Source of the DNA: DATBQN01 sp963799925
GTDB lineage: Bacteria > Acidobacteriota > Thermoanaerobaculia > Multivoradales > UBA5704
Assembly (NCBI GenBank): GCA_963799925.1
Contig: CAWCYZ010000004.1
Location: 1,178,001-1,242,000 of the forward strand
DNA length: 64,000 nucleotides
Direction of reading: 5' to 3'
The notes under the pieces: generated by a model
The model's database searches: none
What the model saw: only the letters and a program-made list of their open reading frames with translations
What the model was told of the DNA's origin: nothing
Made by a program: the position numbers and the translations under genes
Shown here: piece by piece, positions 26,184-36,112 of the stretch
Position numbering within the stretch: position 1 is the stretch's first letter
How the letters are laid out: each line of letters opens with the position of its first letter

Positions 26184-28552
26184 GGCGCCGCCTCGGCCGC
26201 GGCGGGAATCTCGGGGATCTGGGCCAGCGGCGAGGTGAAGAGGTCGGCGAGCGGCCGGCGGAAGCGGAGGAGATAGAGGAGCCCCGCCACGGCGCCGGCG
26301 GCGAGCGAGGCCGCGAGGCGCCCCCAGCCCTCGGGGAGAGCCCAGGCGGCCAAGAGGAAGAGCGGCAGCGGCACGAGGTAGAGGAAGGCCAGGTCGCGCG
26401 CCAGCCGCCAGAGCTCGGCGCCGCAGACGCGCCAGATCCGCCAGGCCATGAGCAGGTTGCCGGCGAGGAAGTAGTGGGCCCAGGCGATGCCGGGGGCGCC
26501 GAGGGCGCGGGTGAGGAGGATGCCGATCCCCAGGAGCGAGACGAAGTTGAGCCCCACGATGGCGAGCCAGCCGCGGTCGTCCCCCTCGGCCTTGAGCACC
26601 TCGCCGCCCAGCCGCGAGAAGGGATCGGTCAGCGGCACGAAGCAGAGGATGCGCAGGAGCGCCACCGCCGGCCGCCAGCGCGGCCCGAGCAGGACGTGGA
26701 GGAGGATCGTCTCGGCGTTGAAGAAGAGGAGGTAGGCGGCGAGCGTCTCGAAGGCGAGGATGGTCACCGTCCCCAGCCGGTAGGCGGAGAGGAAGCGCGC
26801 CCGATCGCCGTGGCGGTACTCGACCAGCGCCGGGTAGAGGACGCGCGCCACCGCCGGCAGCACCAGCACCTGCAGCCGGAAGGCCCAGTCGCGCGCCTTG
26901 GTGAACTGGCCGACCATCGCCGCGCTGCTGTAGCCGGCGAGGATGAACTTGGCGAACGCCGGCATGGGGAGGGCCATCAGGGCGATGAAGAAGAGATAGA
27001 TGCTGGAGGTGATGAGCGGCCGGATGAGCCGCGGCTCGAGCTCGAGCCGCATCCGCCCCCAGGCGCGCCACCAGAGGAGGGCGGCGAAGAGGGCGGCGCC
27101 GGCGAGCTCGCCGGCGACCAGGCTCCACACCCCGGCGCCCCGCCAGGCGAGGGCGATCGAGACGAGCGCGACGGCGAGGCCGCGGGCGATCTCCGGCGCC
27201 ACCAGGCGTCCGACCTCGAGCTCGCGCTCGAAGAAGAGCTTGGGGACGACGGAGAGGCCGTCCAGGAACACCCAGAGCGCATAGACGCGGAGGACCGCGG
27301 GCAGCCCCGGATCGAGCCCGGCGGCGAGCGGCGCCCCGGCGGCGAGGAGCCCCCAGAGCAGGAGGCCGGCGCCGGCCACCCAGAGGAGGACGCTGCCGTA
27401 CGGGCGGCGCTGGTCGCGGATGACCTGGTAGGGGAGGCCGAGGTCGCGGAAGATCGCGGCGATCGTCACCACCGAGAGCGCCAGGTCGAAGAGGCCGTGG
27501 CTCTGCGGCAGGATGAGGCGGGCGAGGAGGAGGTCCGAGCCGGCGCGGATCAGCACGCGCCCGAGCTGGCTGCCGTAGGCGGCGACGGTCGAGCGGAGGA
27601 AGCGGCGCTCGGTCGTCGGCGGCCGCTCATCGAGCCTGGTCTCCTCGGGCCAGCCGGCGAGCACCGCGCGGTACCAGGCGCGGCGGAAGGCGACGACGCC
27701 GGGGAGCGCCGGGAGAGCCCGCCAGAGCATGGGATGGGCGAGGAAGATCGCGCCGCCCGAGGCGGCCGCCTTCCACGGCGCCGCCGCCGCCAGGCGCCGC
27801 CGGCTCCGCCAGGTGGGGCCGGTGGCGAACGCCTCCGGATGGCGGGCGCGGAAGCGGTGGAAATGCTCGCCGTACCAGGCGGCGTGCGCCGCGAGCGCTT
27901 GGCGGCTCGTCCGCACCGCCGCGTGCTCGACCCGCGCCGCCGGCACGAAGGCGGTGGCGAGGCCGAGGGCGCGCGCCCGCAGCACCCAGTCGTGGTCCTC
28001 CGAGGTCGGCAGCGCTTCGTCGAACGGCCCCACCCGCTCCCAGGCGTCGCGGCGGACGGCGAGGTTGAGGCTGCCGAGCGGCCGGCGGGTGTCGGCCTCG
28101 GCCGGGCGGTCGGGGAGGAGCTCGTGGAACGAGGCGATGTTGTCGGCGAGCGCCCAGCGGCCGCCGCGGGGGCCGGCATCGCCCCCCTTCCCGCGGCTCC
28201 CGGCGCCGGGGAAGACGACGGCGCCGCCGGCGACCGGCGAGCGGTCGAGGGCGGCGGCGAGCGCCGCGAGCCAGCCGGCCTCGGGGCGGCAGTCGGCGTC
28301 GGTGAAAAAGAGCCTGGCACCCTGTGCCAGGGCGGCACCGCGGTTGCGCGCCGCCGCCGGATTCAGGCGCTCGGGCGTCTCGACGAAGCGGACGGCGCCG
28401 CCGCGCGGCACCCTGCCGGGCGCGTCGCGCCCGACGACCAGCACCTCGACGCCCGCCCCCGGCGCCCCCTGGGCGGCGAGGGCGGCGAGGGTCGCGTCGA
28501 CGAGCGGCGAGTCGAGATCGGGTACGACGACGGAGAGGTCGGGGGTGGGCAA
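26180..28552 (-). CDS. Fusion of GT2 glycosyltransferase and polysaccharide flippase
   Basis: One uninterrupted frame of 790 residues. Residues 1-~290 form a GT-A glycosyltransferase 2 domain: LSVVVPDLDSP, the DxD motif at 85-87 (FFTDADC) and SEDHDWVLRARALG. Residues ~318-780 form a Wzx/MATE-like flippase with about 12-14 membrane segments, starting RRFLRSTVAAYGSQLGRVL. The two are usually separate genes of O-antigen or exopolysaccharide clusters. It is first of five co-directional genes. Confidence 0.82.
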   Translation of the reverse strand: MPTPDLSVVVPDLDSPLVDATLAALAAQGAPGAGVEVLVVGRDAPGRVPRGGAVRFVETPERLNPAAARNRGAALAQGARLFFTDADCRPEAGWLAALAAALDRSPVAGGAVVFPGAGSRGKGGDAGPRGGRWALADNIASFHELLPDRPAEADTRRPLGSLNLAVRRDAWERVGPFDEALPTSEDHDWVLRARALGLATAFVPAARVEHAAVRTSRQALAAHAAWYGEHFHRFRARHPEAFATGPTWRSRRRLAAAAPWKAAASGGAIFLAHPMLWRALPALPGVVAFRRAWYRAVLAGWPEETRLDERPPTTERRFLRSTVAAYGSQLGRVLIRAGSDLLLARLILPQSHGLFDLALSVVTIAAIFRDLGLPYQVIRDQRRPYGSVLLWVAGAGLLLWGLLAAGAPLAAGLDPGLPAVLRVYALWVFLDGLSVVPKLFFERELEVGRLVAPEIARGLAVALVSIALAWRGAGVWSLVAGELAGAALFAALLWWRAWGRMRLELEPRLIRPLITSSIYLFFIALMALPMPAFAKFILAGYSSAAMVGQFTKARDWAFRLQVLVLPAVARVLYPALVEYRHGDRARFLSAYRLGTVTILAFETLAAYLLFFNAETILLHVLLGPRWRPAVALLRILCFVPLTDPFSRLGGEVLKAEGDDRGWLAIVGLNFVSLLGIGILLTRALGAPGIAWAHYFLAGNLLMAWRIWRVCGAELWRLARDLAFLYLVPLPLFLLAAWALPEGWGRLAASLAAGAVAGLLYLLRFRRPLADLFTSPLAQIPEIPAAAEAAP

Positions 28553-28610
28553 CGGCGGAGATTCTAGCGCGCCGGCGGCGGCCGCCCCCGGCGCGGGCGG
28601 CGGGGCGGCC

Positions 28611-29714
28611 TCAGGAGCGCGTCCGGCGCTGGCGGATCATCCGCCCCCAGTGCTGCGAGCGCAGGCCGTTGACCTTGCGGATGCGCTCCTCGGCGACGCG
28701 GTCGGCCGCCGCCGCGGGGGCGATCCCCTCGTCGCGGGAGATCTCGAAGACGCGCATCATGTTGAGGTAGATGCCGCGGGTCATGCGCATCGCCCGCTCG
28801 CGGTTGTAGCCGTCATCAGCTCGTTGTAGACGTTGATCAGGCCGCCGGCGTTGATCACGAAGTCCGGCGCGTAGAGGATGCCGCGCGCGGCGAGCGCCTG
28901 GCCGTGGCGCTCCTCCTCGGCGAGCTGGTTGTTGGCGGCGCCGGCGACGATCCGGCAGCGCAGCTCGGGGATGGTGTCGTCGTTGAGCGAGGCGCCGAGG
29001 GCGCAGGGGGCGACGACGTCGCAGGGGACGGCGAGGATCTCGTCGACGGGGACGATCTCGATCCCGAGCTCGCTCGCGCGCCCGGTCGGTCACCTCGGGG
29101 TCGATGTCGGCGCCGAAGAGCTTCGCCCCCTCCTCCTTGAGGTAGGAGGCGAGGTGGAGGCCGACGCTCCCCAGCCCCTGGATGGCGATCGTGCGGCCGG
29201 CGAGCGAGGCGTCGCCGAACGTCCAGCGCACCGCCGCCTTCATCCCCTGGAGGACGCCGAAGGCGGTGACCGGCGAGGGATCGCCGCCGCCGCCCTGGGC
29301 CGGCGAGACGCCGGTCACCCAGCGCGTCTCGGTGAGGATCAGCTCCATGTCCTCCATGTCGGTGCCGACGTCCTCGGCGGTGATGTAGAGGCCGCCGAGC
29401 GACTCGACGTACCGGCCGAAGCAGCGGAAGAGGGCCTCGCTCTTGTGCTTCTTGGGGTCGCCGATGATGACCGCCTTGCCGCCGCCCAGGTTGAGGCCGG
29501 CGGCGGCGGCCTTGTAGGTCATGCCGCGCGACAGGCGGAGGACGTCGGTGAGCGCCTCCTCCATGCTGTTGTAGGGCCACATCCGCACGCCGCCCAACCC
29601 CGGCCCCAGCACCGTCGAATGGACGGCGATGATGGCCTGGAGGCCGACGTCGGGGTTCGAGCAGAACAGCACGCGCTCGTGGCCCATGCCCGCCATCTGC
29701 TGGAAGAGTTCCAT
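28611..29714 (-). CDS. Leu/Phe/Val-type amino acid dehydrogenase (two frameshifts)
   Basis: About 367 residues after repair. GGVRMWPYNSMEEALTDVLR and GMTYKAAAAGLNLGGGKAV contain the catalytic and substrate lysines of the ELFV family; IAIQGLGSVGLHLASYL is the NAD-binding loop. Frame breaks lie near 29085 and 28820; the middle reads VPCDVVAPCALGASLND in the third frame, and the C-terminus returns at NRERAMRMTRGIYLNM. It reversibly deaminates branched-chain or aromatic amino acids. The gene stands alone. Confidence 0.85.
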   Translation of the reverse strand: MELFQQMAGMGHERVLFCSNPDVGLQAIIAVHSTVLGPGLGGVRMWPYNSMEEALTDVLRLSRGMTYKAAAAGLNLGGGKAVIIGDPKKHKSEALFRCFGRYVESLGGLYITAEDVGTDMEDMELILTETRWVTGVSPAQGGGGDPSPVTAFGVLQGMKAAVRWTFGDASLAGRTIAIQGLGSVGLHLASYLKEEGAKLFGADIDPEVTDRARERARDRDRPRRRDPRRPLRRRRPLRPRRLAQRRHHPRAALPDRRRRRQQPARRGGAPRPGARRARHPLRAGLRDQRRRPDQRLQRADDGYNRERAMRMTRGIYLNMMRVFEISRDEGIAPAAAADRVAEERIRKVNGLRSQHWGRMIRQRRTRS

Positions 29715-29884
29715 CGCCCGTCCTTTCCGCTGCGGCCGCGCCGAGACGGGCCGGGGTTCGCCGGCCTGGTGGGCCGCGGGGAGCTGGTGCGCTGACGTCC
29801 GGGTGGCCGGTCCTGCCCAGGGCGAGCCGGCGGCCGCCTGGAGTCTAGCCGATGGGGTAGCGGCGGGGTAGAGGGGCGGCGGCG

Positions 29885-30826
29885 TCAGGACCGCGGCGAG
29901 GCGCCGACGGCCGGCGGGGTGTCGTCCGGTCCGCCCCAGAGCTCGGTCACCAGCATGGCGACGACGACGAGCGCCCCGCCGAGCGCCAGCCAGCGGCTGG
30001 GGGGCTCGGCCCCGAGGGCGACCGAGAAGGCGGCGGCGGCGACCGGCTCCAGGGTGAGGATGACGCCGGCCTCGATCGCCGACAGGTGGCGCTGGGCGTA
30101 GAGCTGGCAGAGGAAGGCGGCGGCGGTGGCGAGGACGGCGAGGACGAGGATGGCGAAGAGCGGGAAGCCGGTGACCTCGCGGACGGCGGGCGGCGGGAAG
30201 GCGAGGGAGGGGAGCGACAGCAGGGCGACCACCCCGAACTGGACGATGGCGAGCGGCGCCAGCGGGTTGCGGCGGGCCGAGCGCTCGACGAGGAGCACGT
30301 AGACGGCGAAGACGACGGCGCCGGCCAAGGCGAGCGCGTCGCCCCTGCCGAAGCCGGCGGCCGGCCCGATCTTCGACCCGACAATCGTCCGAATTGGTCC
30401 GACACTGGGCAGATAGAGCACGTAGAGCCCGGCCGCGGCGAGGAGCGACCCCAGGGCGGGGCCGGAACGGAGCGGCCGTCCGAGGGCCCGCCCGAAGATC
30501 GGCACCAGGACGACCGAGAGGCCGGTGAGGAACGCGGTGCGCGCCGGGGTGGTCCAGAGGAGCGACGACGTCTGCAGGGCGAAGCCGGCGAAGAGCGAGA
30601 GGCCGATCTCCACCCCGTCGCGCCAGAGCCGCCGGTCCCACCGCGCGCCGCGGGCGAGCGGCAGGAGGAGGACCGTCGCCAGGGTGAAGCGGAACGCGAG
30701 GAGATGGAAGACGGGGAGGACGGCGAGCGCCCGCTGGACGAGGACGAAGCTCGTCGCCCACACCGCGGTCGAGAAGAGCAGCGCTCCCCGCCCCAGCAGC
30801 CGGTGAGGCGTCGCCGCGGCGGTCAA
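29885..30826 (-). CDS. EamA/DMT-superfamily transporter
   Basis: The protein has 313 residues with about ten membrane segments in two EamA halves (residues ~10-140 and ~160-295; AIEAGVILTLEPVAAAAF is the usual second-half motif). TTG at 30826 starts one base after the stop of the propeller gene upstream, which suggests co-transcription. Substrate unknown. The 170 bp downstream (29715-29884) hold no gene. Confidence 0.85.
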   Translation of the reverse strand: MTAAATPHRLLGRGALLFSTAVWATSFVLVQRALAVLPVFHLLAFRFTLATVLLLPLARGARWDRRLWRDGVEIGLSLFAGFALQTSSLLWTTPARTAFLTGLSVVLVPIFGRALGRPLRSGPALGSLLAAAGLYVLYLPSVGPIRTIVGSKIGPAAGFGRGDALALAGAVVFAVYVLLVERSARRNPLAPLAIVQFGVVALLSLPSLAFPPPAVREVTGFPLFAILVLAVLATAAAFLCQLYAQRHLSAIEAGVILTLEPVAAAAFSVALGAEPPSRWLALGGALVVVAMLVTELWGGPDDTPPAVGASPRS

Positions 30827-30827
30827 C

Positions 30828-32162
30828 TCACGAGCAGGGGAAGGCGGCGGTGTCCTGGAGGGGGGCGAAGGGCCGGTCCTGGGGATTCTGGTAGACGCGG
30901 ACGGCGCCCGTCCGGGTGTCGGTCACCGTCGTCGTCACCGCGACGTTGGTGAGGCCGCCGGCGAAGACCCAGTAGTGGCCGCTCACCGCGCAGCCGTCGA
31001 GCACCTTGACGATCGCCTCGACGTTGCTCGCGGCGAAGAACCAGAAGTAGCCGGTGTCGCCGGTCAGGGGCACCGCCTGCGCCGCGCCGGAGAGGCCGCT
31101 GTCCGTCGCCCAGGCCGCGGCGACGGCGAAGCGGCCGCCGAGGAGGCAGAGCGTCTGCGTGCCGGCGGCGCAGGGGAGGATGGGCGCCGCCGGCGCGAAG
31201 GCGAGATAGGTGGGGTGGAGGAGGGCGCCGCCGCCGAGGGCGCTCCGCAAGGCGCCGGTCGCGCCGTCGTAGCGCAGCACCTGGTTGCCGACGAAGCTCG
31301 CCACGTAGAGGTCGCCGTCGGGGCCGAAGGCGAGGTCGTAGGCGCCGTGCAGCCCGCCCGCGCCGCTCGCCACGAAGACGGAGCGGAAGGCGCCGGTCGC
31401 GCCGTCGTAGCGCAGCACCTGGTCGGTGTCGAGGCTGGTGACGAAGAGGTCGCCGCCGCTCGCGGCGGGCCCGAACGCCAGGCCCACCGGCCGCGACAGG
31501 CCGCCGCTCCCGGCGGCGACGAAGGCGCCGCGGAAGGCGCCGGTGGCGCCGTCATAGCGCAGGATCTGGCTGGTGTTGGTGCTGGCGACGAAGAGGTCGC
31601 CGCCGGGCCCGAACGCCAGGCCGCTCGGGGTGTGGAGCCCGCCGCTCCGGGTGGCCACGAAGACGTCCCGGAAGGCGCCGGTCGCGCCGTCGTAGCGCAG
31701 CACCTGGTCGTTGCGGAGGTTGGCGTCGCTCTCCGGGTTGGTGACGTAGAGGTCGCCGTCCGGGCCGAAGGCGAGGTCCTCGCACTGGCCGAGGCCGCCG
31801 CTCCCGGCGGCGACGAAGTCGCCCAGGTAGGCGCCGGTCGCGCCGTCGAAGCGGAGCACGCGCTTGCCCGTCTCGCTGCAGACGTAGACGGCGCCGTCCG
31901 GCCCGACCGTGACGCCGTCGGGGTTGACCAGGCCGCCGCTCCCCGGCGCGACCAGCGTCTGCGGCGCGCCGGTCGCCGTGTCGTAGCGGACCACCGCGCC
32001 GAAGCCGCTGCTCGAGGCCAGCAGCTCGGCGCCCTCGGCGCTGTGGAGGGTCGGGCCGGCGAGGGCTAAGGCGACGGAGAGCGCCGAGATGGCCGAGATG
32101 GCCGAGATCGCGGCCCGAGCGGGAGCGCGGCGCCTGGCGCGCGGTGGGAGCATCGCGGGCAT
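30828..32162 (-). CDS. Secreted NHL-type beta-propeller with shared C-terminal domain
   Basis: The protein has 444 residues. A signal peptide (ending ~residue 45) is followed by about six near-identical blades of ~47 residues with the core QVLRYDGATGAFR and LAFGPDGDLYV. The last ~120 residues (TLCLLGGRFAVAAAW, GYFWFFAASNVEAIVKVLD, VTDTRTGAVRVYQNP) form a beta-rich domain that recurs twice in the metalloprotease at 38685-40775. The protein is exported; function unknown. It is transcribed with the EamA gene. Confidence 0.72.
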   Translation of the reverse strand: MPAMLPPRARRRAPARAAISAISAISALSVALALAGPTLHSAEGAELLASSSGFGAVVRYDTATGAPQTLVAPGSGGLVNPDGVTVGPDGAVYVCSETGKRVLRFDGATGAYLGDFVAAGSGGLGQCEDLAFGPDGDLYVTNPESDANLRNDQVLRYDGATGAFRDVFVATRSGGLHTPSGLAFGPGGDLFVASTNTSQILRYDGATGAFRGAFVAAGSGGLSRPVGLAFGPAASGGDLFVTSLDTDQVLRYDGATGAFRSVFVASGAGGLHGAYDLAFGPDGDLYVASFVGNQVLRYDGATGALRSALGGGALLHPTYLAFAPAAPILPCAAGTQTLCLLGGRFAVAAAWATDSGLSGAAQAVPLTGDTGYFWFFAASNVEAIVKVLDGCAVSGHYWVFAGGLTNVAVTTTVTDTRTGAVRVYQNPQDRPFAPLQDTAAFPCS

Positions 32163-32187
32163 CGTACTCCTCGGGGAGCCGCGGCGA

Positions 32188-33266
32188 TCAGCCGAACAGC
32201 GCCAGCTGGCCGGCGGTGCCGGGGCGGCGGAAGGCGGCGGTCGAGAGCGGGGGGAAGCCGCCGTCGAGGCCGTGGCGGCGGGCGGCGGTGTGGAAGAGGG
32301 CGGCGATCTGCTCGGCGAAGATCCCCTCGCCGCGCATCCGGCTGCCGAAGCGCGGGTCGTTCAGGCGGCCGCCGCGCAGGTCGCGGATGCGCGCCAGCAC
32401 CTTCTGCTTGCGGTCCGGGTAGTGCTCCTCGAGCCAGCTCTCGAAGAGGCCGGCGACCGCCCCCGGCAGGCGGAGCGTCACGAACCCCGCCGACCGCGCA
32501 CCGGCCCTCGCCGCCGCCGCGAGGATCGCCGGCAGCTCGTGGTCGGTCAGGCCCGGCACCACCGGCGCCACCATCACCGAGACCGGGATGCCGCGCGCGG
32601 CGAGGTCGGCGATCGCCTCGAGGCGCTTCTCGGGCGGCGAGGTGCGCGGCTCCATCCGGCGCTGCAGCTCGGGGTCGAGGCTGGTGATCGAGAGCGACAC
32701 CGCCGCCGCCCCCGCCCGGCGAGGTCCGCCAGGATGTCGGCGTCGCGGCGCACCATGGCGTTCTTGGTGATCACCGCGACCGGGTTGCCGAACTCGGCGA
32801 GCACGGCGAGGCAGCGGCGGGTGATCTCGAGCTTGCGCTCGACCGGCTGGTAGGGGTCGGTCACCCCCGAGAGGGCGATCGTCTGCGGCTCCCAGGAGCG
32901 GGCGGAGAGCTCCTTGCGGAGCCGCTCCGGCGCGTCCTCCTTGACCAGGATGCGGGTCTCGAAGTCGAGGCCGGCCGAGAAGCCCAGGTACTCGTGGGTG
33001 GGGCGGGCGTAACAGTAGATGCAGCCGTGCTCGCAGCCGCGGTACGGGTTGAGCGAGACGGCGAAGCCGACGTCCGGGCTGTCGTTCCTGGCGAGGGCCG
33101 TGCGGGTGCCGTCGACGAAGAAGCGCGTCGCCACCCGCTCGGGCGGCAGCTCGCCCGAGTCGTAGTCGGCCTCGACCGACAGGCCGGTGAAGCGGTTCTC
33201 GGGGTCGTCCCCGGTGCCCCGCCCCCGCGGGCCGGGGACCGGCTGGCCATGCGCCGTCGTCGCCAT
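32188..33266 (-). CDS. Radical SAM protein, SplB/PA0069-like (one frameshift)
   Basis: About 359 residues. The iron-sulfur motif CEHGCIYC lies in NPYRGCEHGCIYCYARP, the PA0069/Rv2578c signature, followed by HEYLGFSAGLDFETRILVK and SGVTDPYQPVE. The frame breaks near 32715 and continues SLSITSLDPELQRRMEPR to the end. The start ATG 33266 begins MATTAHG. These proteins are radical SAM enzymes of unknown substrate related to spore photoproduct lyase. Confidence 0.85.
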
Positions 33267-33310
33267 GGTCTCTGAGTCTACCGCTTCTTTACCGCCACCG
33301 CGAGATCCCT

Positions 33311-33430
33311 CGGGGCGGGGTACTGGCTCCGTTTGGTCCCGAGGACGGCCGCCTGGAAGGGGGTTTCGGGAGGGTGGTCCCGAGGGCGGTCGCCCGCAGC
33401 GGACCCAACGGAGCCAGTACCCCGGGGCGG
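33311..33430. repeat. Long inverted repeat between two minus-strand genes
   Basis: The left arm GGGGTACTGGCTCCGTTTGG (33317-33336 and beyond) and the right arm CCCAACGGAGCCAGTACCCC (33404-33423) pair over about 28 bp with one mismatch. The loop of ~60 bp is GC-rich. It could be a terminator for the kinase gene, or a small mobile repeat. No T-tract follows. Confidence 0.7.
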
Positions 33431-33448
33431 CCGCGGCTGCGCGGCTCG

Positions 33449-35485
33449 TCAGGGCGGGATCGAGAGGCTGCGGATCGCCTGGCGCAGGGTTTTCAAGTCG
33501 ACCGGCTTGGTCAGGTGGAGGCGGAAACCGGCGTCGCGGGAGGCGTCGCGGTCCTCGGCCGCTCCGAAGCCGGAGAGGGCGATGGCGGCGAGGCCGCGGC
33601 CGGCGAGGCCGCGCATCAGCTCGTGGCCGGTGCCGTCCGGGAGGCCGAGGTCGGAGATGACGAGATCGAGCCCGCCGCCATCCGCGAGCGCGGCATCCGC
33701 CGCGGCGCGGGCGGCGGCGACGCTGGTGGCGACCGTCACCCGGTGGCCGTCGAGGCGGAGCAGCTCGGCCATGGCCTCGGCGGTGTCGGGGTGGTCCTCG
33801 ACGAGCAGGATGTGGAGCGGGCGCCCGCCGGCGGCGGCGCCGGGCTCGGTCCGCGGCGCCGGCGCGATCGGCGCCGCCGCCGCCCGCGGCAGGCGGACGG
33901 TGAAGGTGACGCCGTGCTCTGAGCCGACCGCCGCGCCCGTCGCCGAGCCCATCGCCGAGCCCATCGCGGGACGCGCCGCCGACAGCCGGCCGCCGTGGCG
34001 CTCGACGATCGCCGCCGCGACCGCCAGCGAGAGCGCCGCGCCGCCGCCCGTCCGCTGGCCCCGAGGCGTCTCGTCTCCGAGGCCGGCGAACAGGCGGGGG
34101 AGGTCCTCCGCGGCGATGCCGGCTCCCGCCGCGGCCAGCTCGGCGACCACCTCGCCGCCGTCGATCTCGGTGCGCAAGAGTGACCGCCTCGCCCGGCGGC
34201 GTCGCCCGCAGCGCGTGGTCGAGGAGGGCCCAGAAGGCTTGGGCGAGGCGGCCGGCGTCGGCGTCGACGAGGGCACTCCCGGCGAGGTCGCCCCGGAGGT
34301 CGACGCGGCGCTCGGCGAAGGCCGCGGCCGCCACGGCGATCGCCTGCTCGATCACCCGGTCGAGCTCGACGGTCTCGCGGCGCAGCCCGATCTCGCCGCG
34401 CTCGAGCCCCGTCAGGTCGAGCAGGTCGTCGATCAGCCTCGCCTCGATCTCGATCGCCCGCCGCACCCGCGCGAGGTCGGCGGCGAGGCCGGCCGGAGCG
34501 GCGCCGGCCGCCTCGATCCGCGACAGGATGGCGAGGGCCGGGGTGAGCGGCGTCCGCAGCTCGTGGGAGAGGTCGGCGAGGAGGCGCGAGCGGGCGCGGT
34601 TCGCCTCCTCCGCCGCCTGCTTGGCGCGCTCGAGCTCGCCCTCGGCGCGCTGGCGCTCGGTGACGTCGATGCCGAGCTCGCTCAGGCGCTCCTCGAGGTC
34701 GCCGGCGAGGCGCGCCAGCTCGGCCGCGGCGCGCCGGCGGGCGGTCACGTCGCGCTCGACCACCGAGAGCCCTTCGGCGGTGGGGAAGGCGTCGACCTCG
34801 AGCCAGCGGCCGGAGACCGGGCCGAGCGCCTCGAACTGCACCGCGATCCCCTCGGCCATGGCGCGGCGCACGTGCGCCTCGAAGGGCGTGCCGCGGAGCT
34901 GCGGCAGCCGTTCCCAGAGGTCGTGGCCGACGGCGTCCTCGGGCGTCAGGCCGAGGATGCGCCCGGCGCTCGGGTTGACGTAGGTGATTCTCCAGGCGCG
35001 GTCGAGCGCCAGCACGCCGTCGCTCACCCGCGCCAGGATGTCGGCGAGCCGCCCTTCGGCCGCCGGCGAGAGCGGGGCCGCCAGCTTGTCGGTGACGTCG
35101 CGCTGGCTCCACACCAGGGCGCCGACGCCGGGGTCTTCGAGCAGGTTCAGACGGTGCTCTCGATCCAGCGGAACGAGCCGTCGCCGCTCGCCACCCGGTA
35201 CTCGGAGCTGGCGCACGAGCCGGGCCGGGCGCACAGCGCGGCGAGGTCGCCGGCGAGAGGGGCGCGGTCCTCGGGATGGATGGCGTCGAGCACGCGGTCG
35301 CCGGGCGCCGGCGCGGCGGCCCCCAGCAGGCGCCGGGCCGCCGGGCTGACGTAGCGGACGACCGCCGCGGCGTCGGTCGCCCAGACGGGGTCGACGCCGC
35401 GCTCGAAGAGGTCCCGGAAGCGGTCCTCCGGCGCCGCCCAGCCCTCGGCGAGGCCGTCGCGGATCTCGTCCATCTCCATCACCAT
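33449..35485 (-). CDS. Hybrid PAS-histidine kinase with receiver domain (two frameshifts)
   Basis: About 678 residues. The order is PAS 1 (FRDLFERGVDPVWATDAAAVV), a break near 35150, PAS 2 (DGVLALDRAWRITYVNPSAG), a coiled coil, HisKA with H-box LLADLSHELRTPLTP, an ATPase domain whose frame breaks near 34170, and a C-terminal receiver: ILLVEDHPDTAEAM, VISDLGLPDGTG (phospho-Asp) and LTKPVD (Lys). The protein has no membrane segment, so it is a cytoplasmic sensor. The ATPase domain shows a glycine/alanine-rich insert and is weakly conserved. Confidence 0.8.
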
Positions 35486-35515
35486 GGCTGGTCGACGAGA
35501 CTCGAGGTTCCGTTC

Positions 35516-36031
35516 CTACAGGGCGGCGACAGCCGCGAGCACGTCCTGATCGTGGCCGTCGACCGACACCCTCTTCCAGACCTTGCGCACCGTCCCGTCG
35601 CGGTCGATGAGGAAGGTCGAGCGCTGGATCCCCATCGACTTCTTGCCGTACATGTTCTTCTCGCGCCAGGCGCCATAGCGGGAGGCCACCCGGTGGCCGG
35701 CGTCGGCGAGGAGCGGAAAGTTCAGCTGGTACTTGTCGCGGAACCGGCCGTGGCTCGCGACGTCGTCGGGCGAGACGCCGAGGACGACGGCGCCGTGCTG
35801 GCGCAGCTCGGGCGTGCGGTCGCGGAAGGCGCAGGCCTCGCGGGTGCAGCCGGGGGTGTCGTCCTGGGGATAGAAATACAGCACCACGGGCCGGCCGCGG
35901 AGGGCGGAGAGCGTCACCGCGGAGCCGTCGTCGCCGGGGAGGGTGAAGTCGGGGGCGCTGGCGCCCTCCGCGAGCCATTCGGGCTTCTCGTCGGCGGATT
36001 TCGGGTCGGGCGGCTGGGTCGGCTCGGCCAT
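35516..36031 (-). CDS. bcp: Peroxiredoxin, BCP/PrxQ type
   Basis: The protein has 171 residues. It contains PVVLYFYPQDDTPGCTREAC with the peroxidatic Cys62 and a second Cys67 five residues on, the PrxQ arrangement. VLGVSPDDVASHGRF and STFLIDRDGTVRKVW complete the fold. It reduces hydrogen and organic peroxides in the cytoplasm using thioredoxin. It is divergent from the GNAT gene across 81 bp, where a shared promoter region should lie. Confidence 0.92.
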   Translation of the reverse strand: MAEPTQPPDPKSADEKPEWLAEGASAPDFTLPGDDGSAVTLSALRGRPVVLYFYPQDDTPGCTREACAFRDRTPELRQHGAVVLGVSPDDVASHGRFRDKYQLNFPLLADAGHRVASRYGAWREKNMYGKKSMGIQRSTFLIDRDGTVRKVWKRVSVDGHDQDVLAAVAAL

Positions 36032-36112
36032 CGGTCGGGAGCTCCTCTGGGGAAGCCCTGCGGTCGGTCCGGGGGAGTGTACCGCAGCCCCCGTGATAGC
36101 GTCCCGCTCCCC

